Of a stretch of DNA of 64,000 nucleotides, positions 43,509 through 51,997 are shown piece after piece. A model generated the notes under the pieces. It searched no databases. It had not been told where the DNA came from and saw nothing but the letters and a program-made list of their open reading frames with translations. Both the position numbers and the translations under genes were made by a program. How positions within the stretch are numbered: the stretch's first letter is position 1; each line of letters begins with the position of its first letter. Source of the DNA: Paenibacillus paridis (GTDB lineage: Bacteria > Bacillota > Bacilli > Paenibacillales > Paenibacillaceae); NCBI RefSeq assembly GCF_006345825.1, contig NZ_VCIX01000092.1, positions 1 through 64,000 of the forward strand. Direction: 5' to 3'.

Positions 43509-44225
43509 TTAGGACACATAATCCCCGCTGTAGCTGATCAGCACAGCATTGCGAACGCCCGCCAGCTCGGTTAATTGATTGACAAACCGGCCGGTCTCGT
43601 CGCGAAGTCGAATTTCAAGCGTCATTTCAATGTTGCCTTGCGTTACTGTTTTTTGCTTCACGTTGTAGCGTTTCACGAGTGTGCCGATTTGCTTGTGAAC
43701 GAGCTGTTCGGTTGCATCGCTATCGCAATTGACCACGAGCAGATATGGGGTTTCAACGGAACCGCCTTTGACGAAGAAGAAGAGGATCAGTCCAACAACG
43801 ATTGAGCCGATAACTGCCAATGTATAAAATCCAGCGCCTGTTACGATGCCTGCAACCGCCGCCCAGAACAGGAAGATCAGATCGGTCGGGTCTTTGATTG
43901 GCGTTCTGAAACGGACGATGGACAAAGCGCCAACCATACCGAGCGAGAGCACGAGATTGGAGTTGATCGCGATAATAACCATCGCTGTAATCATGGTCAT
44001 GCCAATCAGCGATACGTTGAAGCTCTTAGAATAAAGCACGCCGCTGAAAATTCGTTTATAAAGCAAGTAGATGAAGAAGCCTAGCAGGAATGCGACGCCT
44101 AACGTGACCAATATTTTGGAGATGCTGATGCTCGACGTAAAGTTATCCAGCACCGAGTTTTTTAATAGGTCGGCGAAGCTTGACGATGTTTCGGTCGCTG
44201 CGGCAGCTGTAGTTGTGGTTTCCAT
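43509..44225 (-). CDS. DUF4956 membrane protein
   Basis: A 238-residue polytopic protein. Seen: an Ala/Thr-rich N-terminus, about four membrane segments (residues about 30-50, 65-82, 85-100, 110-145), the family hallmark GALSIVRFRTPIKDPTDLIF with conserved arginines in the membrane interface, and a C-terminal cytosolic alpha/beta domain (residues about 150-238) of ferredoxin-like pattern. Function unknown in the literature I know. The ATG at 44225 has GGGAGG 10 bases upstream, lying in the end of the VTC gene, so translation is probably coupled. Its constant company with VTC and CotH genes suggests a membrane passage or anchor for their shared substrate (inference). Confidence 0.88.
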   Translation of the reverse strand: METTTTAAAATETSSSFADLLKNSVLDNFTSSISISKILVTLGVAFLLGFFIYLLYKRIFSGVLYSKSFNVSLIGMTMITAMVIIAINSNLVLSLGMVGALSIVRFRTPIKDPTDLIFLFWAAVAGIVTGAGFYTLAVIGSIVVGLILFFFVKGGSVETPYLLVVNCDSDATEQLVHKQIGTLVKRYNVKQKTVTQGNIEMTLEIRLRDETGRFVNQLTELAGVRNAVLISYSGDYVS

Positions 44226-44227
44226 TT

Positions 44228-44941
44228 TTAATAATCCTCCCAAGGGTTAAATTTCAAATGTTTCCGGCAAATGACGTATTTCGAAGCGGATTGGCGATTT
44301 AAGCCTTCCAGCTGCAAGGCGATTTTGATATAAGCGGGAATATAGGCATCGTATTTGACCTCAAGAATGATCAGGTCGTTATCGAGCGCACGGATCGGCT
44401 CCAGGCTTTTGTCAAAAATATCGACGGCGTGCAATCCCGTTCGGAGTTCCTTGTCAAAGGTGATCCGCACATTGCCGTTTTCGCAAACATAGGGTTCACG
44501 GACATAGTCGACAATGACCTTCGGACGCAGCAGCTTATCTTTCATCTCATCATATATCTCATCGAGAAGCGGCTTTTTTTGCTCCTTCAGCACTTCATAA
44601 TCGCCGGCCATGAGCCTGTCGAACATAGCTCTGGTAAGCGGTTCCTTCACCTTAGCAATGTAATCACGAAACTTAATTTTTTTCTCAAAATGAATGATAT
44701 TATCCTGGCCGTTATAGATTCGGATCCGATATTTGCTGCGGTCACGAATGCCGCCCAGTTTCTCATGCAGCGCCTTGTTGTTGATATCATCAAAATACAA
44801 GCTTCGAATATGGTACTCGCCCGTAGGTCCCACATGCTTGTCCTGCTCCATCAGATCTTTGAGCCTCTGGCGTATAATGAAATATTGATGATAATTAACG
44901 AAAAATTTCAATTCATTTCGGTAGGTTAGATTTGTATTCAT
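44228..44941 (-). CDS. VTC-domain polyphosphate polymerase-like protein
   Basis: A 237-residue triphosphate-tunnel protein of the VTC family, whose yeast member Vtc4 makes polyphosphate from ATP. Seen: the opening YRNELKFFVNY, IRSLYFDDINN, the paired tunnel arginines in KYRIRIYNG, FEKKIKFRDYIAK, VIVDYVREPYV, RITFDKELRTG and the metal-binding glutamate in LIILEVKYDAYIP. These are the basic and acidic tunnel residues expected of an active enzyme. No SPX regulatory domain and no membrane segment, so it should be cytosolic and recruited by the DUF4956 protein. First gene of the minus-strand operon; AGAGGTG precedes the ATG. Confidence 0.9.
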   Translation of the reverse strand: MNTNLTYRNELKFFVNYHQYFIIRQRLKDLMEQDKHVGPTGEYHIRSLYFDDINNKALHEKLGGIRDRSKYRIRIYNGQDNIIHFEKKIKFRDYIAKVKEPLTRAMFDRLMAGDYEVLKEQKKPLLDEIYDEMKDKLLRPKVIVDYVREPYVCENGNVRITFDKELRTGLHAVDIFDKSLEPIRALDNDLIILEVKYDAYIPAYIKIALQLEGLNRQSASKYVICRKHLKFNPWEDY

Positions 44942-45100
44942 TTCACACCTCTTTTCTAGTTCAACGCCCCTTGTTGCTTACAGATGTTATTCTACTGGCC
45001 TTTACTTATTCTTAACTTAAGGCTGGCTGAAAGATTGCTGAATGCGCCAGCTGGGCGTTATTTGTTAAGATAGCATGAAGAGGAAGGGAGAGTGGCAGAC

Positions 45101-46366
45101 TTGAAAATACGAAAAGACATGCTCGCCTTGCTAGTATGCTGCGCTTTATTAATTGTAGGAGCAGTAGGAATGGAATGGCTGAAAGCGGAAAAGGAGAAGA
45201 AGCCGATCGCCATCGTAACGACATTCAAAGATGACCCCAAGACCAGCCGTGCTTTCACATGGCATACTCAAAATGGGCAGGCAGCGGCTATCGTGCAGAT
45301 TGTAGAAGGCGAGAACGCAGCAGACTGGGAGTCGGCTAAGGTCATGACCTTTACAGGGACGACAGAGGCGCTTGATTCGGAAGCAAATGTTGTGCAAGCT
45401 GCGCATAAAGCAGAAGCCACCGGGCTTGAGCCGGGAACGACCTACACCTACCGCGTAGGCAGCGGAAAGGAAAAAGAGTGGAGCGACAAGGCAACGTTTA
45501 AGACGGAGGCAGCCCAAGAGGAGGCTTTTACATTTATTAATGTGACGGATTCGCAGGGCATCACTGAGCAGGATTTTGAGCTCTGGGGAAATACAATGGA
45601 TCAGGCGTTTGCGACGTTTCCTGACTCGGCATTCATTGTCCATAACGGTGATTTGACGGAGGAGCCGGCGGATGAGCAGGCATGGACGCATCTGTTCGCC
45701 AAAGCGAGCAAATGGGTGACGCGCATTCCGTTCATGCCTGTAACGGGCAATCATGACGAGGTAGACGGGGAGGCAGGCCACTTCGTTTCGCATTTCAATT
45801 TACCCGTGAACGGGGAAGAGGATTCGATTGAAGGCACCAATTATTCATTTGACTACGCTAACGTTCATTTTGTATTTTTGAATACGGAATCGAACATCAA
45901 GAAGCAGACGAAGTGGCTCAGAAGCGACCTTGAAAATTCGTCGCAGCCGTGGACAGTCGTCGCTGTTCACCAAGGCCCTTACGGCGGAAACACGAACAAA
46001 AAAGTGAAGGATTGGACGGAGCTGTTCGATGAGTTCAAGGTGGACCTTGTGCTTCAAGGGCATAACCATGAATATTCGCGTTCGTATCCGATTCGGGACG
46101 GCAAGGTTGTCGGCGACGGGGAGTCAGCCGTTAACAATCGGGAAGGCACAGTTTATGTGGTGACGAATGCGTCCGGCCAAAAGTTTAACGAGAAGAAGGA
46201 AGACCAATTTTATCATAAGGTCCATTTTCAAAATGAAAAGCAAATGTTTGCCGGCATTACCGTTGACGGAACGACGTTGACCTACCAGGCTTATGATGTG
46301 GATGGATTAATGCTGGATGAGTTTGTCCTGCAGCATGGATTGGAGTTGAAGCATAAGGTAGGGTAA
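45101..46366 (+). CDS. surface metallophosphoesterase with fibronectin/purple acid phosphatase N-domain
   Basis: A 421-residue calcineurin-type phosphoesterase. Seen: an N-terminal membrane segment (residues about 8-24), a beta-rich domain with GLEPGTTYTYRVGSG of the purple acid phosphatase N-terminal type, then metal-binding motifs VTDSQGIT, HNGDLTEEP, TGNHDEVDGE, VAVHQGPYGG and LQGHNHEYSRSYP. All five metal motifs are present, so it is probably active outside the membrane on phosphoesters or phosphoanhydrides. TTG at 45101 is chosen because GGAAGGGAG lies 10 bases upstream; GTG at 45092 is too close. Divergent from the VTC operon, sharing a 159-base promoter region. Confidence 0.9.
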   Translation: MKIRKDMLALLVCCALLIVGAVGMEWLKAEKEKKPIAIVTTFKDDPKTSRAFTWHTQNGQAAAIVQIVEGENAADWESAKVMTFTGTTEALDSEANVVQAAHKAEATGLEPGTTYTYRVGSGKEKEWSDKATFKTEAAQEEAFTFINVTDSQGITEQDFELWGNTMDQAFATFPDSAFIVHNGDLTEEPADEQAWTHLFAKASKWVTRIPFMPVTGNHDEVDGEAGHFVSHFNLPVNGEEDSIEGTNYSFDYANVHFVFLNTESNIKKQTKWLRSDLENSSQPWTVVAVHQGPYGGNTNKKVKDWTELFDEFKVDLVLQGHNHEYSRSYPIRDGKVVGDGESAVNNREGTVYVVTNASGQKFNEKKEDQFYHKVHFQNEKQMFAGITVDGTTLTYQAYDVDGLMLDEFVLQHGLELKHKVG

Positions 46367-46442
46367 CCAGTATGCCGGAAGGGGATTTTTTTCATGGAAC
46401 ATTCGGATCGAACAAGCCTTGCTTTTTTGGGGGGCAATGGCC

Positions 46443-46480
46443 TATAATGGCGAAGGGAGATAATAGCATGTGCATGTATT
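46443..46480 (+). promoter_or_regulatory. promoter and candidate MarR operator before the MarR gene
   Basis: TTGCTT (46419-46424), an 18-base spacer and TATAAT (46443-46448) form a promoter. Downstream, GCATGTGCATGTATT (46466-46480) resembles the sequence before the ABC-2 permease gene. Confidence 0.55.
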
Positions 46481-46501
46481 TTTAAGAAGGAGGAGTTTAT
46501 C

Positions 46502-46930
46502 ATGGGTTTTGACATTGATCAGCGTTCGATTGGCTTTCTGCTTACAAGAACCAGCATTGCCAATAAGAAAGTGTTAAGCCGGGCACTCCTACCCTATGAT
46601 ATTACTCCAGAGCAATATGGCGTTCTTAGCCGTTTATTCCGAAAAGACGGGATATCACAGAAGCAGCTGTCGGAGCTGATTGTTCGCGATCAGACAAGCA
46701 TTGGCAAGGTGCTGGACAAGCTGGAGCGGAAGGAGCTTATTGTTCGTCAGGATGATCCAACGGATCGTAGAGCTTTTTTACTTTATTTGACGACTAAGGG
46801 AAGAGAGCTGGCCGAACTGCTCGTTTCCCATGTTGAGGCCATTCACGCGAAGGCATCGGAAGGGATTGCGGAGGAAGACATTGATGTATTTGTGAAAGTC
46901 ATCAATCAATTATATCGTAATCTGTCTTAA
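46502..46930 (+). CDS. MarR-family transcriptional regulator
   Basis: A 142-residue winged-helix repressor. Seen: LPYDITPEQYGVLSRLF, recognition region QKQLSELIVRDQTSIGKVLDKLERKELI and wing DPTDRRAFLLYLTTKG. AAGGAGGAG precedes the ATG. The ABC-2 permease gene follows 75 bases later; both genes have a GCATRTGCATRTAT sequence in their upstream regions, which supports auto-repression and control of the permease. The signal is unknown, probably a small lipophilic compound as for other MarR proteins. Confidence 0.92.
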   Translation: MGFDIDQRSIGFLLTRTSIANKKVLSRALLPYDITPEQYGVLSRLFRKDGISQKQLSELIVRDQTSIGKVLDKLERKELIVRQDDPTDRRAFLLYLTTKGRELAELLVSHVEAIHAKASEGIAEEDIDVFVKVINQLYRNLS

Positions 46931-46951
46931 TCTTTTTTTCGGCAAATAGGT

Positions 46952-46966
46952 GCATATGCATATATG
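46952..46966 (+). promoter_or_regulatory. candidate MarR operator before the ABC-2 permease gene
   Basis: GCATATGCATATATG closely matches GCATGTGCATGTATT at 46466 (12 of 15) and runs into further dyads (TCATATGAT). It overlaps the likely promoter of the permease gene. Confidence 0.55.
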
Positions 46967-47005
46967 TCATATGATACTATATAAATGATGTTGGAGGTTG
47001 GAGAA

Positions 47006-48091
47006 GTGAAGGTATTTCAACGTTTTTTAAAGGCGCCGACAACGCCGGTAGGTTTGGTGTTTGGTTTGGTTGTGCCACTCTTGTTTGTGATCTTTTGGAT
47101 GACTGGATACAATGGGGCGACCGACCGGATAGACCAATTGCATGTTGCTCTTGTTGCGGAAGCGAGTACGCAAGGCGCGGATATTGCGGATCGCATCGCA
47201 TCGACTGCTCCTTTTTATGCGGAAAGGTTCTCCTCGCTGGAGGAGGCGCAAGCGAAAATGAACGAAGGCGCACTTCATATGGTCATTAGCGTTCCAGCAG
47301 AACTGGCGCAGGATGTGCGAGAAGCTGGAAATGGTAAGCTGGTCTATTATGTAAACCAAGCGAATTCCGATGTAGCCAAAAGCATGATGGAAACCGTTGC
47401 CGAGCAGATTACCCGCGAAGTGAGCGGAAATCTGACCGGCGTAACCGAGCTTCCGGTGCAAGCTGAGATCATTAAGACGAATCCGGTCAGCAACTTCTCC
47501 ACGTCAATGCTGCCGATGATTCTTGGATTTATCACCTACATTGCGGTAATGACCATGAACATTCAGCTGAATTTATCTTCTCTGAAGCTGCAAAGTGAAT
47601 TCGGCAAGTGGGAAATTTTCTTCGCAAGGCAAAAGCTTTATGCACTCGCAGCTGTTTTGTTCCCGCTGATCATTACCGGAGCGGCGATGCTGTTTGTCGA
47701 TGTCCATAGCTCTTTTCTTGCGATGTGGGCATTTCACATGCTTGTGTACCTGACTTGCATTTGCGTCACACAAATGGGATTCGCCCTCTTCGGACAAGCA
47801 GGGCCCTTATTTAACGTAGGTCTCGTTCCGCTGCAGCTGTTGACAGCCGGCAATATTATACCGGCGATTATGCTTACGGGTTTCTATCGCCAACTCGGAC
47901 ATTTTCTGCCAGCGCCTAATGCGATCCAAGGATACACGAAATTGATTTATGGCAGCGGCGGTTCCATTTCCATCTATGTGATCAACATGCTGCTCATTTC
48001 GGCAGTATGCTGGGGAATAACGGTGCTGGTGCTAGCATTGAAAGAGCGGCCTGCCAAGGTGGAGCTGTCGCAAACCACACCCCTTATCTAA
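47006..48091 (+). CDS. ABC-2 type membrane permease
   Basis: A 361-residue ABC-2/YhgE-type membrane protein. Seen: an N-terminal membrane segment (residues about 13-32), a large outer domain of about 120 residues, then five C-terminal membrane segments (from FSTSMLPMILGFITYIAVMTM to the INMLLISAVCWGITVLVLAL helix). The layout is typical of drug, bacteriocin or lipid exporters. No ATPase gene lies beside it. The GTG at 47006 follows TTGGAGG by 8 bases; the ATGs upstream lie in front of that site. A strong terminator follows. Confidence 0.85.
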   Translation: MKVFQRFLKAPTTPVGLVFGLVVPLLFVIFWMTGYNGATDRIDQLHVALVAEASTQGADIADRIASTAPFYAERFSSLEEAQAKMNEGALHMVISVPAELAQDVREAGNGKLVYYVNQANSDVAKSMMETVAEQITREVSGNLTGVTELPVQAEIIKTNPVSNFSTSMLPMILGFITYIAVMTMNIQLNLSSLKLQSEFGKWEIFFARQKLYALAAVLFPLIITGAAMLFVDVHSSFLAMWAFHMLVYLTCICVTQMGFALFGQAGPLFNVGLVPLQLLTAGNIIPAIMLTGFYRQLGHFLPAPNAIQGYTKLIYGSGGSISIYVINMLLISAVCWGITVLVLALKERPAKVELSQTTPLI

Positions 48092-48117
48092 TCAGTTCCA
48101 TACAAAAGAAAGGTAAA

Positions 48118-48155
48118 GCAAGAAATCGGCAGCTGCTGATTTCTTGCTTTTTTTT
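48118..48155 (+). terminator. terminator after the ABC-2 permease
   Basis: GCAAGAAATC-GGCAGCTGC-TGATTTCTTGC forms a long near-perfect stem followed by eight Ts. Confidence 0.95.
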
Positions 48156-48230
48156 GGTGTTTTTTAAATAGTGCTATTAAACCATTAATCACGTATGTAT
48201 ACTTGGGATTATGGAAGTGACGGTGATGAA

Positions 48231-50000
48231 ATGAAAAAACTAAAAATCAAACATAAGCTTTTTGTTTTTATTTTTCTCGGTGCGACGGTAACGAGCTTGC
48301 TTGGGTTATTGTTTGTCCATAAATCACAGATGCTGTATGAGCAGCTTATTTATAAGGAAACCTCAGATAAATTTTTCTTATTTTCACAGCGAATCGAAGA
48401 GAAGCTGAAAGCAATCGATAAACTGTCATTGACGATTATGACGAACCCTGATGTACAGCAGCATCTTAAAACGATAAAAGAAAGTAACGGCGGCTTTGAA
48501 TCGTTTGAGGCGGCGAGCAAGCTAAAGCAAATGTTGTTGAAGTATCAGCAGACGGATACCTCAGCGGCTTCGATTCTGATTGTTGACGCTAACGGAGGCA
48601 AAAACAGCGTTGGCGTATTTCCTTCCCAAATCAATGATTTGCAACTGCAAGAGCTCGTGCAACAGGCTGCCCGCCATGAAGGAGCAAGCTCATGGGTCGG
48701 CGGCAGTTCGCAAGCGAACATTTTTATGGCTAACCGGGAGATTAGAGAGATTAATCAGCTTAGCTTGCAGCCGATCGGTACGCTTATCATTACCATTCCA
48801 GCAAGCGAGGCCGTTTATGCCACGCCTGCCGAAAAGTTGAAATATGGATCGTCGCTGTTGATCCAGACGGGGGAAGGCATTATTTATCAGGAGCTGAGCC
48901 CATCCGATCTACCTGCGCTTCCGACTGATCGAAGCGAGGAATATAGTGTGATCAGCTTGAAGGGGGTAAAGTACCTGGCGGCATACTTCAAGCTCGATTA
49001 TACAGGTTGGACGTTCATCCATCTTATTCCGTATGGAGCGATATTCAAAAATGTCACGGTAATGAAAAGTATCTTAATCCTGCTGTACGTGCTGGTTTTA
49101 TTTCAATTGCTTTGGCTCGGCTGGATTTTCTCCCGCACCATTACAAAATCGATTGAACAGCTTTCCCGTAAAATGCTTAGCGTGGAAAAGGGGGATTTCG
49201 GGATTTCAGCGAGCGGAGCAGAGCTTCAGCAGGATGAAATCGGGCTGCTCAACCGCAATTTTGATAGGATGACGGATCGGCTGAACACTCTAATCAATGA
49301 AAATTATATTAAGCAAATCAAGCTCAATGAAGCGAAGTACGATATGTTGAAAGCAAAGCTGAACCCTCATTTTTTGTACAATACGCTGGATTCAATTAAC
49401 TGGATGGCTCGCATGAATGGGCAAATGGCGATCTCGGGCATGGTGAAGGCGCTCGGCAATATGCTTCGCATTACCGTTAATACGAAAGAAATGGTTACAT
49501 TGGGAGAAGAGCTCGGCCATTTGCAAAACTACATAGCGATACAGCAGTTCCGTTTTGAGGAGCGATTGGTTTACGAAGTGAACTTGCCGCCTGATCTGCA
49601 GCATCTATTCATGCCGAGCATGCTGCTTCAGCCGATTGTAGAAAACTGCGTGAAATATGGGACAGATGCCGAGACGGGACATTGCAATATCTCGATTCGA
49701 GCGGAATTGAAAGATCGGAGGCTTGAAATATCTGTGCGTGACCAAGGACCAGGCTTTCCAATCGATAATCATTGGCAATCAGGAACAAAGGAGAAGCTGG
49801 CCGAGAGCACGGGGATAGGGCTGCGGAGCATAGACGAAAGGCTGAAGCTGCTTTACGGCGATAGCTTCGGTATCGTGCTGGAGGCAGCAGAAGGCAGAGG
49901 AATGATGGTGAGGCTTGCCATTCCCGTCATAAATCAGGAATATGCCAATCAAGGAGGAGAGACAGAGGATGAACGAATTCAGCGTATATTTGGCCGATGA
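48231..50000 (+). CDS. YesM-type sensor histidine kinase
   Basis: A 589-residue kinase. Seen: membrane segment 1 (residues about 9-26), an outer sensor domain of about 250 residues, membrane segment 2 (SILILLYVLVLFQLLWLGWIF), a HAMP domain (KMLSVEKGDFGISASGAEL), the His_kinase box LNPHFLYNTLDSINWMARM and HATPase boxes MLLQPIVENCVKYG, DQGPGFPI and STGIGLRSIDERLKLLYG. The ATG at 48231 is preceded by GGTGAT only, a weak site; TTG and ATG codons further upstream are alternatives. It overlaps the response regulator gene by 32 bases and heads the second sugar-uptake module. Confidence 0.92.
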   Translation: MKKLKIKHKLFVFIFLGATVTSLLGLLFVHKSQMLYEQLIYKETSDKFFLFSQRIEEKLKAIDKLSLTIMTNPDVQQHLKTIKESNGGFESFEAASKLKQMLLKYQQTDTSAASILIVDANGGKNSVGVFPSQINDLQLQELVQQAARHEGASSWVGGSSQANIFMANREIREINQLSLQPIGTLIITIPASEAVYATPAEKLKYGSSLLIQTGEGIIYQELSPSDLPALPTDRSEEYSVISLKGVKYLAAYFKLDYTGWTFIHLIPYGAIFKNVTVMKSILILLYVLVLFQLLWLGWIFSRTITKSIEQLSRKMLSVEKGDFGISASGAELQQDEIGLLNRNFDRMTDRLNTLINENYIKQIKLNEAKYDMLKAKLNPHFLYNTLDSINWMARMNGQMAISGMVKALGNMLRITVNTKEMVTLGEELGHLQNYIAIQQFRFEERLVYEVNLPPDLQHLFMPSMLLQPIVENCVKYGTDAETGHCNISIRAELKDRRLEISVRDQGPGFPIDNHWQSGTKEKLAESTGIGLRSIDERLKLLYGDSFGIVLEAAEGRGMMVRLAIPVINQEYANQGGETEDERIQRIFGR

Positions 50001-50739
50001 TGAGCGAATGATCCGTGAAGGCATTAAGCATTTGGTGCCGTGGGATATGCTCAACCTCCACTTTCTCGGAGCAGGCTCAGACGGAAGGGAAGCTTACAGC
50101 CAAATTACGGAGCTTAAGCCTGACATTGTGATCACGGATATCAAAATGCCGGGTATGGACGGCATTGAGCTGATTAGAAAAATCAAAGAGGAGCTCGGCG
50201 AGATCCATTTTATCGTGCTTTCCGGTTATGGGGAATTTGAGCTGGCTACACAAGCGATGAAGCATGGCGTAAAGCATTATTTGCTTAAACCTTGTGACGA
50301 AACCGAAATTATTGCAGTGCTTAAGCAAGTAGTACACGATTTGCAAGAAGACAAGAGCAAGCGCGAGCGTATTGAGGCAACGGACAAAATTCGTATTTTG
50401 AACATGCGTTCACTTGAGGAAATTCATCAATATCTTCAATACGAAGCTTTAGAGAATCCTGCGCAGCATGAAGCTGCATTCGGGAATGCGGGCAGGCTGC
50501 TCATCGACCGTATGCAGCAGATGGTACAGGAAAACCTTGGGAACGAGGAGCTCTCTTTGTTATGGCTTGCTCAAAACCATTTTTTTATGAATGCCGAATA
50601 TTTGGGAAAGGTATTCCGCAAGCAAAGCAATAAGTCTATTGAAAAAAGGATGGAGACCGATGCGGAGTATGAAGATGATTGGCTTTTCGGCGGGAATGCT
50701 GCTCATTTTCGTACTATCCTCTTATGCATATTCACTTGA
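49969..50739 (+). CDS. YesN-type response regulator with truncated AraC domain
   Basis: A 256-residue regulator. Seen: receiver with YLADDERMIREGI, phosphoacceptor in DIVITDIKMPGMDG and switch lysine in KHYLLKPCDETEI, then a linker and the first HTH of an AraC domain (LSLLWLAQNHFFMNAEYLGKVFRKQSNKS). The second HTH, present in the regulator at 37902 (YEISYLVGFEDDKYFSKLF), is absent: the last 30 or so residues are unrelated and are read from the start region of the next gene. The stop lies 80 bases inside the binding-protein gene. GGAGGAGAG precedes the ATG. DNA binding may be weakened or lost; it could be a decayed gene or an altered regulator. Confidence 0.85.
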   Translation: MNEFSVYLADDERMIREGIKHLVPWDMLNLHFLGAGSDGREAYSQITELKPDIVITDIKMPGMDGIELIRKIKEELGEIHFIVLSGYGEFELATQAMKHGVKHYLLKPCDETEIIAVLKQVVHDLQEDKSKRERIEATDKIRILNMRSLEEIHQYLQYEALENPAQHEAAFGNAGRLLIDRMQQMVQENLGNEELSLLWLAQNHFFMNAEYLGKVFRKQSNKSIEKRMETDAEYEDDWLFGGNAAHFRTILLCIFT

Positions 50740-51979
50740 TTTAAAGGACCAGAGCAAGCCGCTTAATGGCCTAGCTAACGAGCAAATCGTTACGTTAAGA
50801 ATGACCTACTGGGCTGGCTCACAACTTACGATCGATAAAAACACTGCTGTCATCGAGCGTTTCGAGAAGGCTTATCCGTCGATAAAAGTTCAAGCCAGCT
50901 ATTATTCAGGTGACGCTTATGACGAGCAATTGATGGTCATGGCAGCAGCGAATAACCTGCCTGATGTCGTGCGTATCGATTATGCCAACATGGCCAGGTA
51001 CGCGAAAAAAAGCTTGTTGCTGCCTCTTGATGATTATATCTCTCGTCAAGTCATCGATCTCGAAGGTGTTCATCCGGTGCATAATGCAGGAGCCATGCTA
51101 AATGGCAAGCAGTATGGCCTTAACATCGGCAACAATGCGCTAGTTTTGTTTTATGACAAGGAACTGCTGAACCAAGCGGGAGTAGAGCCTCCTAGTCGCA
51201 ATTATACATGGGAGCAATACGAGAGTGATCTTCGCGCTATTCGAGATCGTACCGGCCATTACGGGGATACGCATCTGACGCAGCATCATTTTCGGGTATG
51301 GCTGCGAGCCAATGCTGCAACCTTTTACAATGAAGACCAGAATGGTCTAGGTTACTGGGATGACCAGCTGTTTATCGATTTTTTTAATAAGCAGCTAAGT
51401 TGGCAGAAGGAAGGCTTACTTACGCCGCTAAGCACGGAGCTGGAAACCCGGAATTTGGAGGATGGCCCGTTTCCGAGGGGCCAGACAGCATTCGGAGGCT
51501 TTACCTATTGGAGCAACCAAATTGATATTGTGGAGAAGCAATTGGGCAAGCAGGTCGGGCTTGCCGCTTATCCCGGAGCGGGTATCCATGGGATGTACAT
51601 CAAACCATCCTTTTTCCACTCGATAGCCAAATCTTCAAAGCACCCGGAAGAGGCTGCGTTATTCATCAATTATTATACAAATGATTTGGATGCAGCAACC
51701 GCTCTAAACGCTTATTTTGGCGTTCCTTACAACCCTAAGGTGATTGCCGGCTTGAAGGAGACATTCACGGTCACGCAGCAAAATGTGCTGGATTATTTAT
51801 CGGATGTCGAAAGGTACGGAAGTTTCATTGACCCACCTGATCCCATTGCAGGGCCGGAGGTTAATCAGTTGTTTAAATCCATTAGCAATGAAATTTTGTT
51901 CGAGCGGATTACGCCTGAGGCTGGCGCAGCAAAGTTCCGAACGGAAACAAACGCCATTCTAAGCCGAAATTCGTTATGA
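50660..51979 (+). CDS. solute-binding protein without lipobox, tandem paralogue
   Basis: A 439-residue sugar-binding protein (MalE/extracellular solute-binding family 1). Seen: a hydrophobic N-terminus (MIGFSAGMLLIFVLSSYAYS) with no cysteine lipobox; AYS could be a signal peptidase I site, otherwise it stays as a membrane anchor. The mature part matches the next gene almost throughout (TYWAGSQLTID, YGLNIGNNALVLFYDKELLNQAGVE, LEDGPFP, IKPSFFHSIAKSSKHPEEAA). The ATG at 50660 follows AGGATGGAG and lies inside the regulator gene. It is probably a duplicate that lost its lipid anchor and took on another role, such as co-receptor for the kinase. Confidence 0.87.
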   Translation: MRSMKMIGFSAGMLLIFVLSSYAYSLDLKDQSKPLNGLANEQIVTLRMTYWAGSQLTIDKNTAVIERFEKAYPSIKVQASYYSGDAYDEQLMVMAAANNLPDVVRIDYANMARYAKKSLLLPLDDYISRQVIDLEGVHPVHNAGAMLNGKQYGLNIGNNALVLFYDKELLNQAGVEPPSRNYTWEQYESDLRAIRDRTGHYGDTHLTQHHFRVWLRANAATFYNEDQNGLGYWDDQLFIDFFNKQLSWQKEGLLTPLSTELETRNLEDGPFPRGQTAFGGFTYWSNQIDIVEKQLGKQVGLAAYPGAGIHGMYIKPSFFHSIAKSSKHPEEAALFINYYTNDLDAATALNAYFGVPYNPKVIAGLKETFTVTQQNVLDYLSDVERYGSFIDPPDPIAGPEVNQLFKSISNEILFERITPEAGAAKFRTETNAILSRNSL

Positions 51980-51997
51980 GAAGGAGAGAGAGTTACG

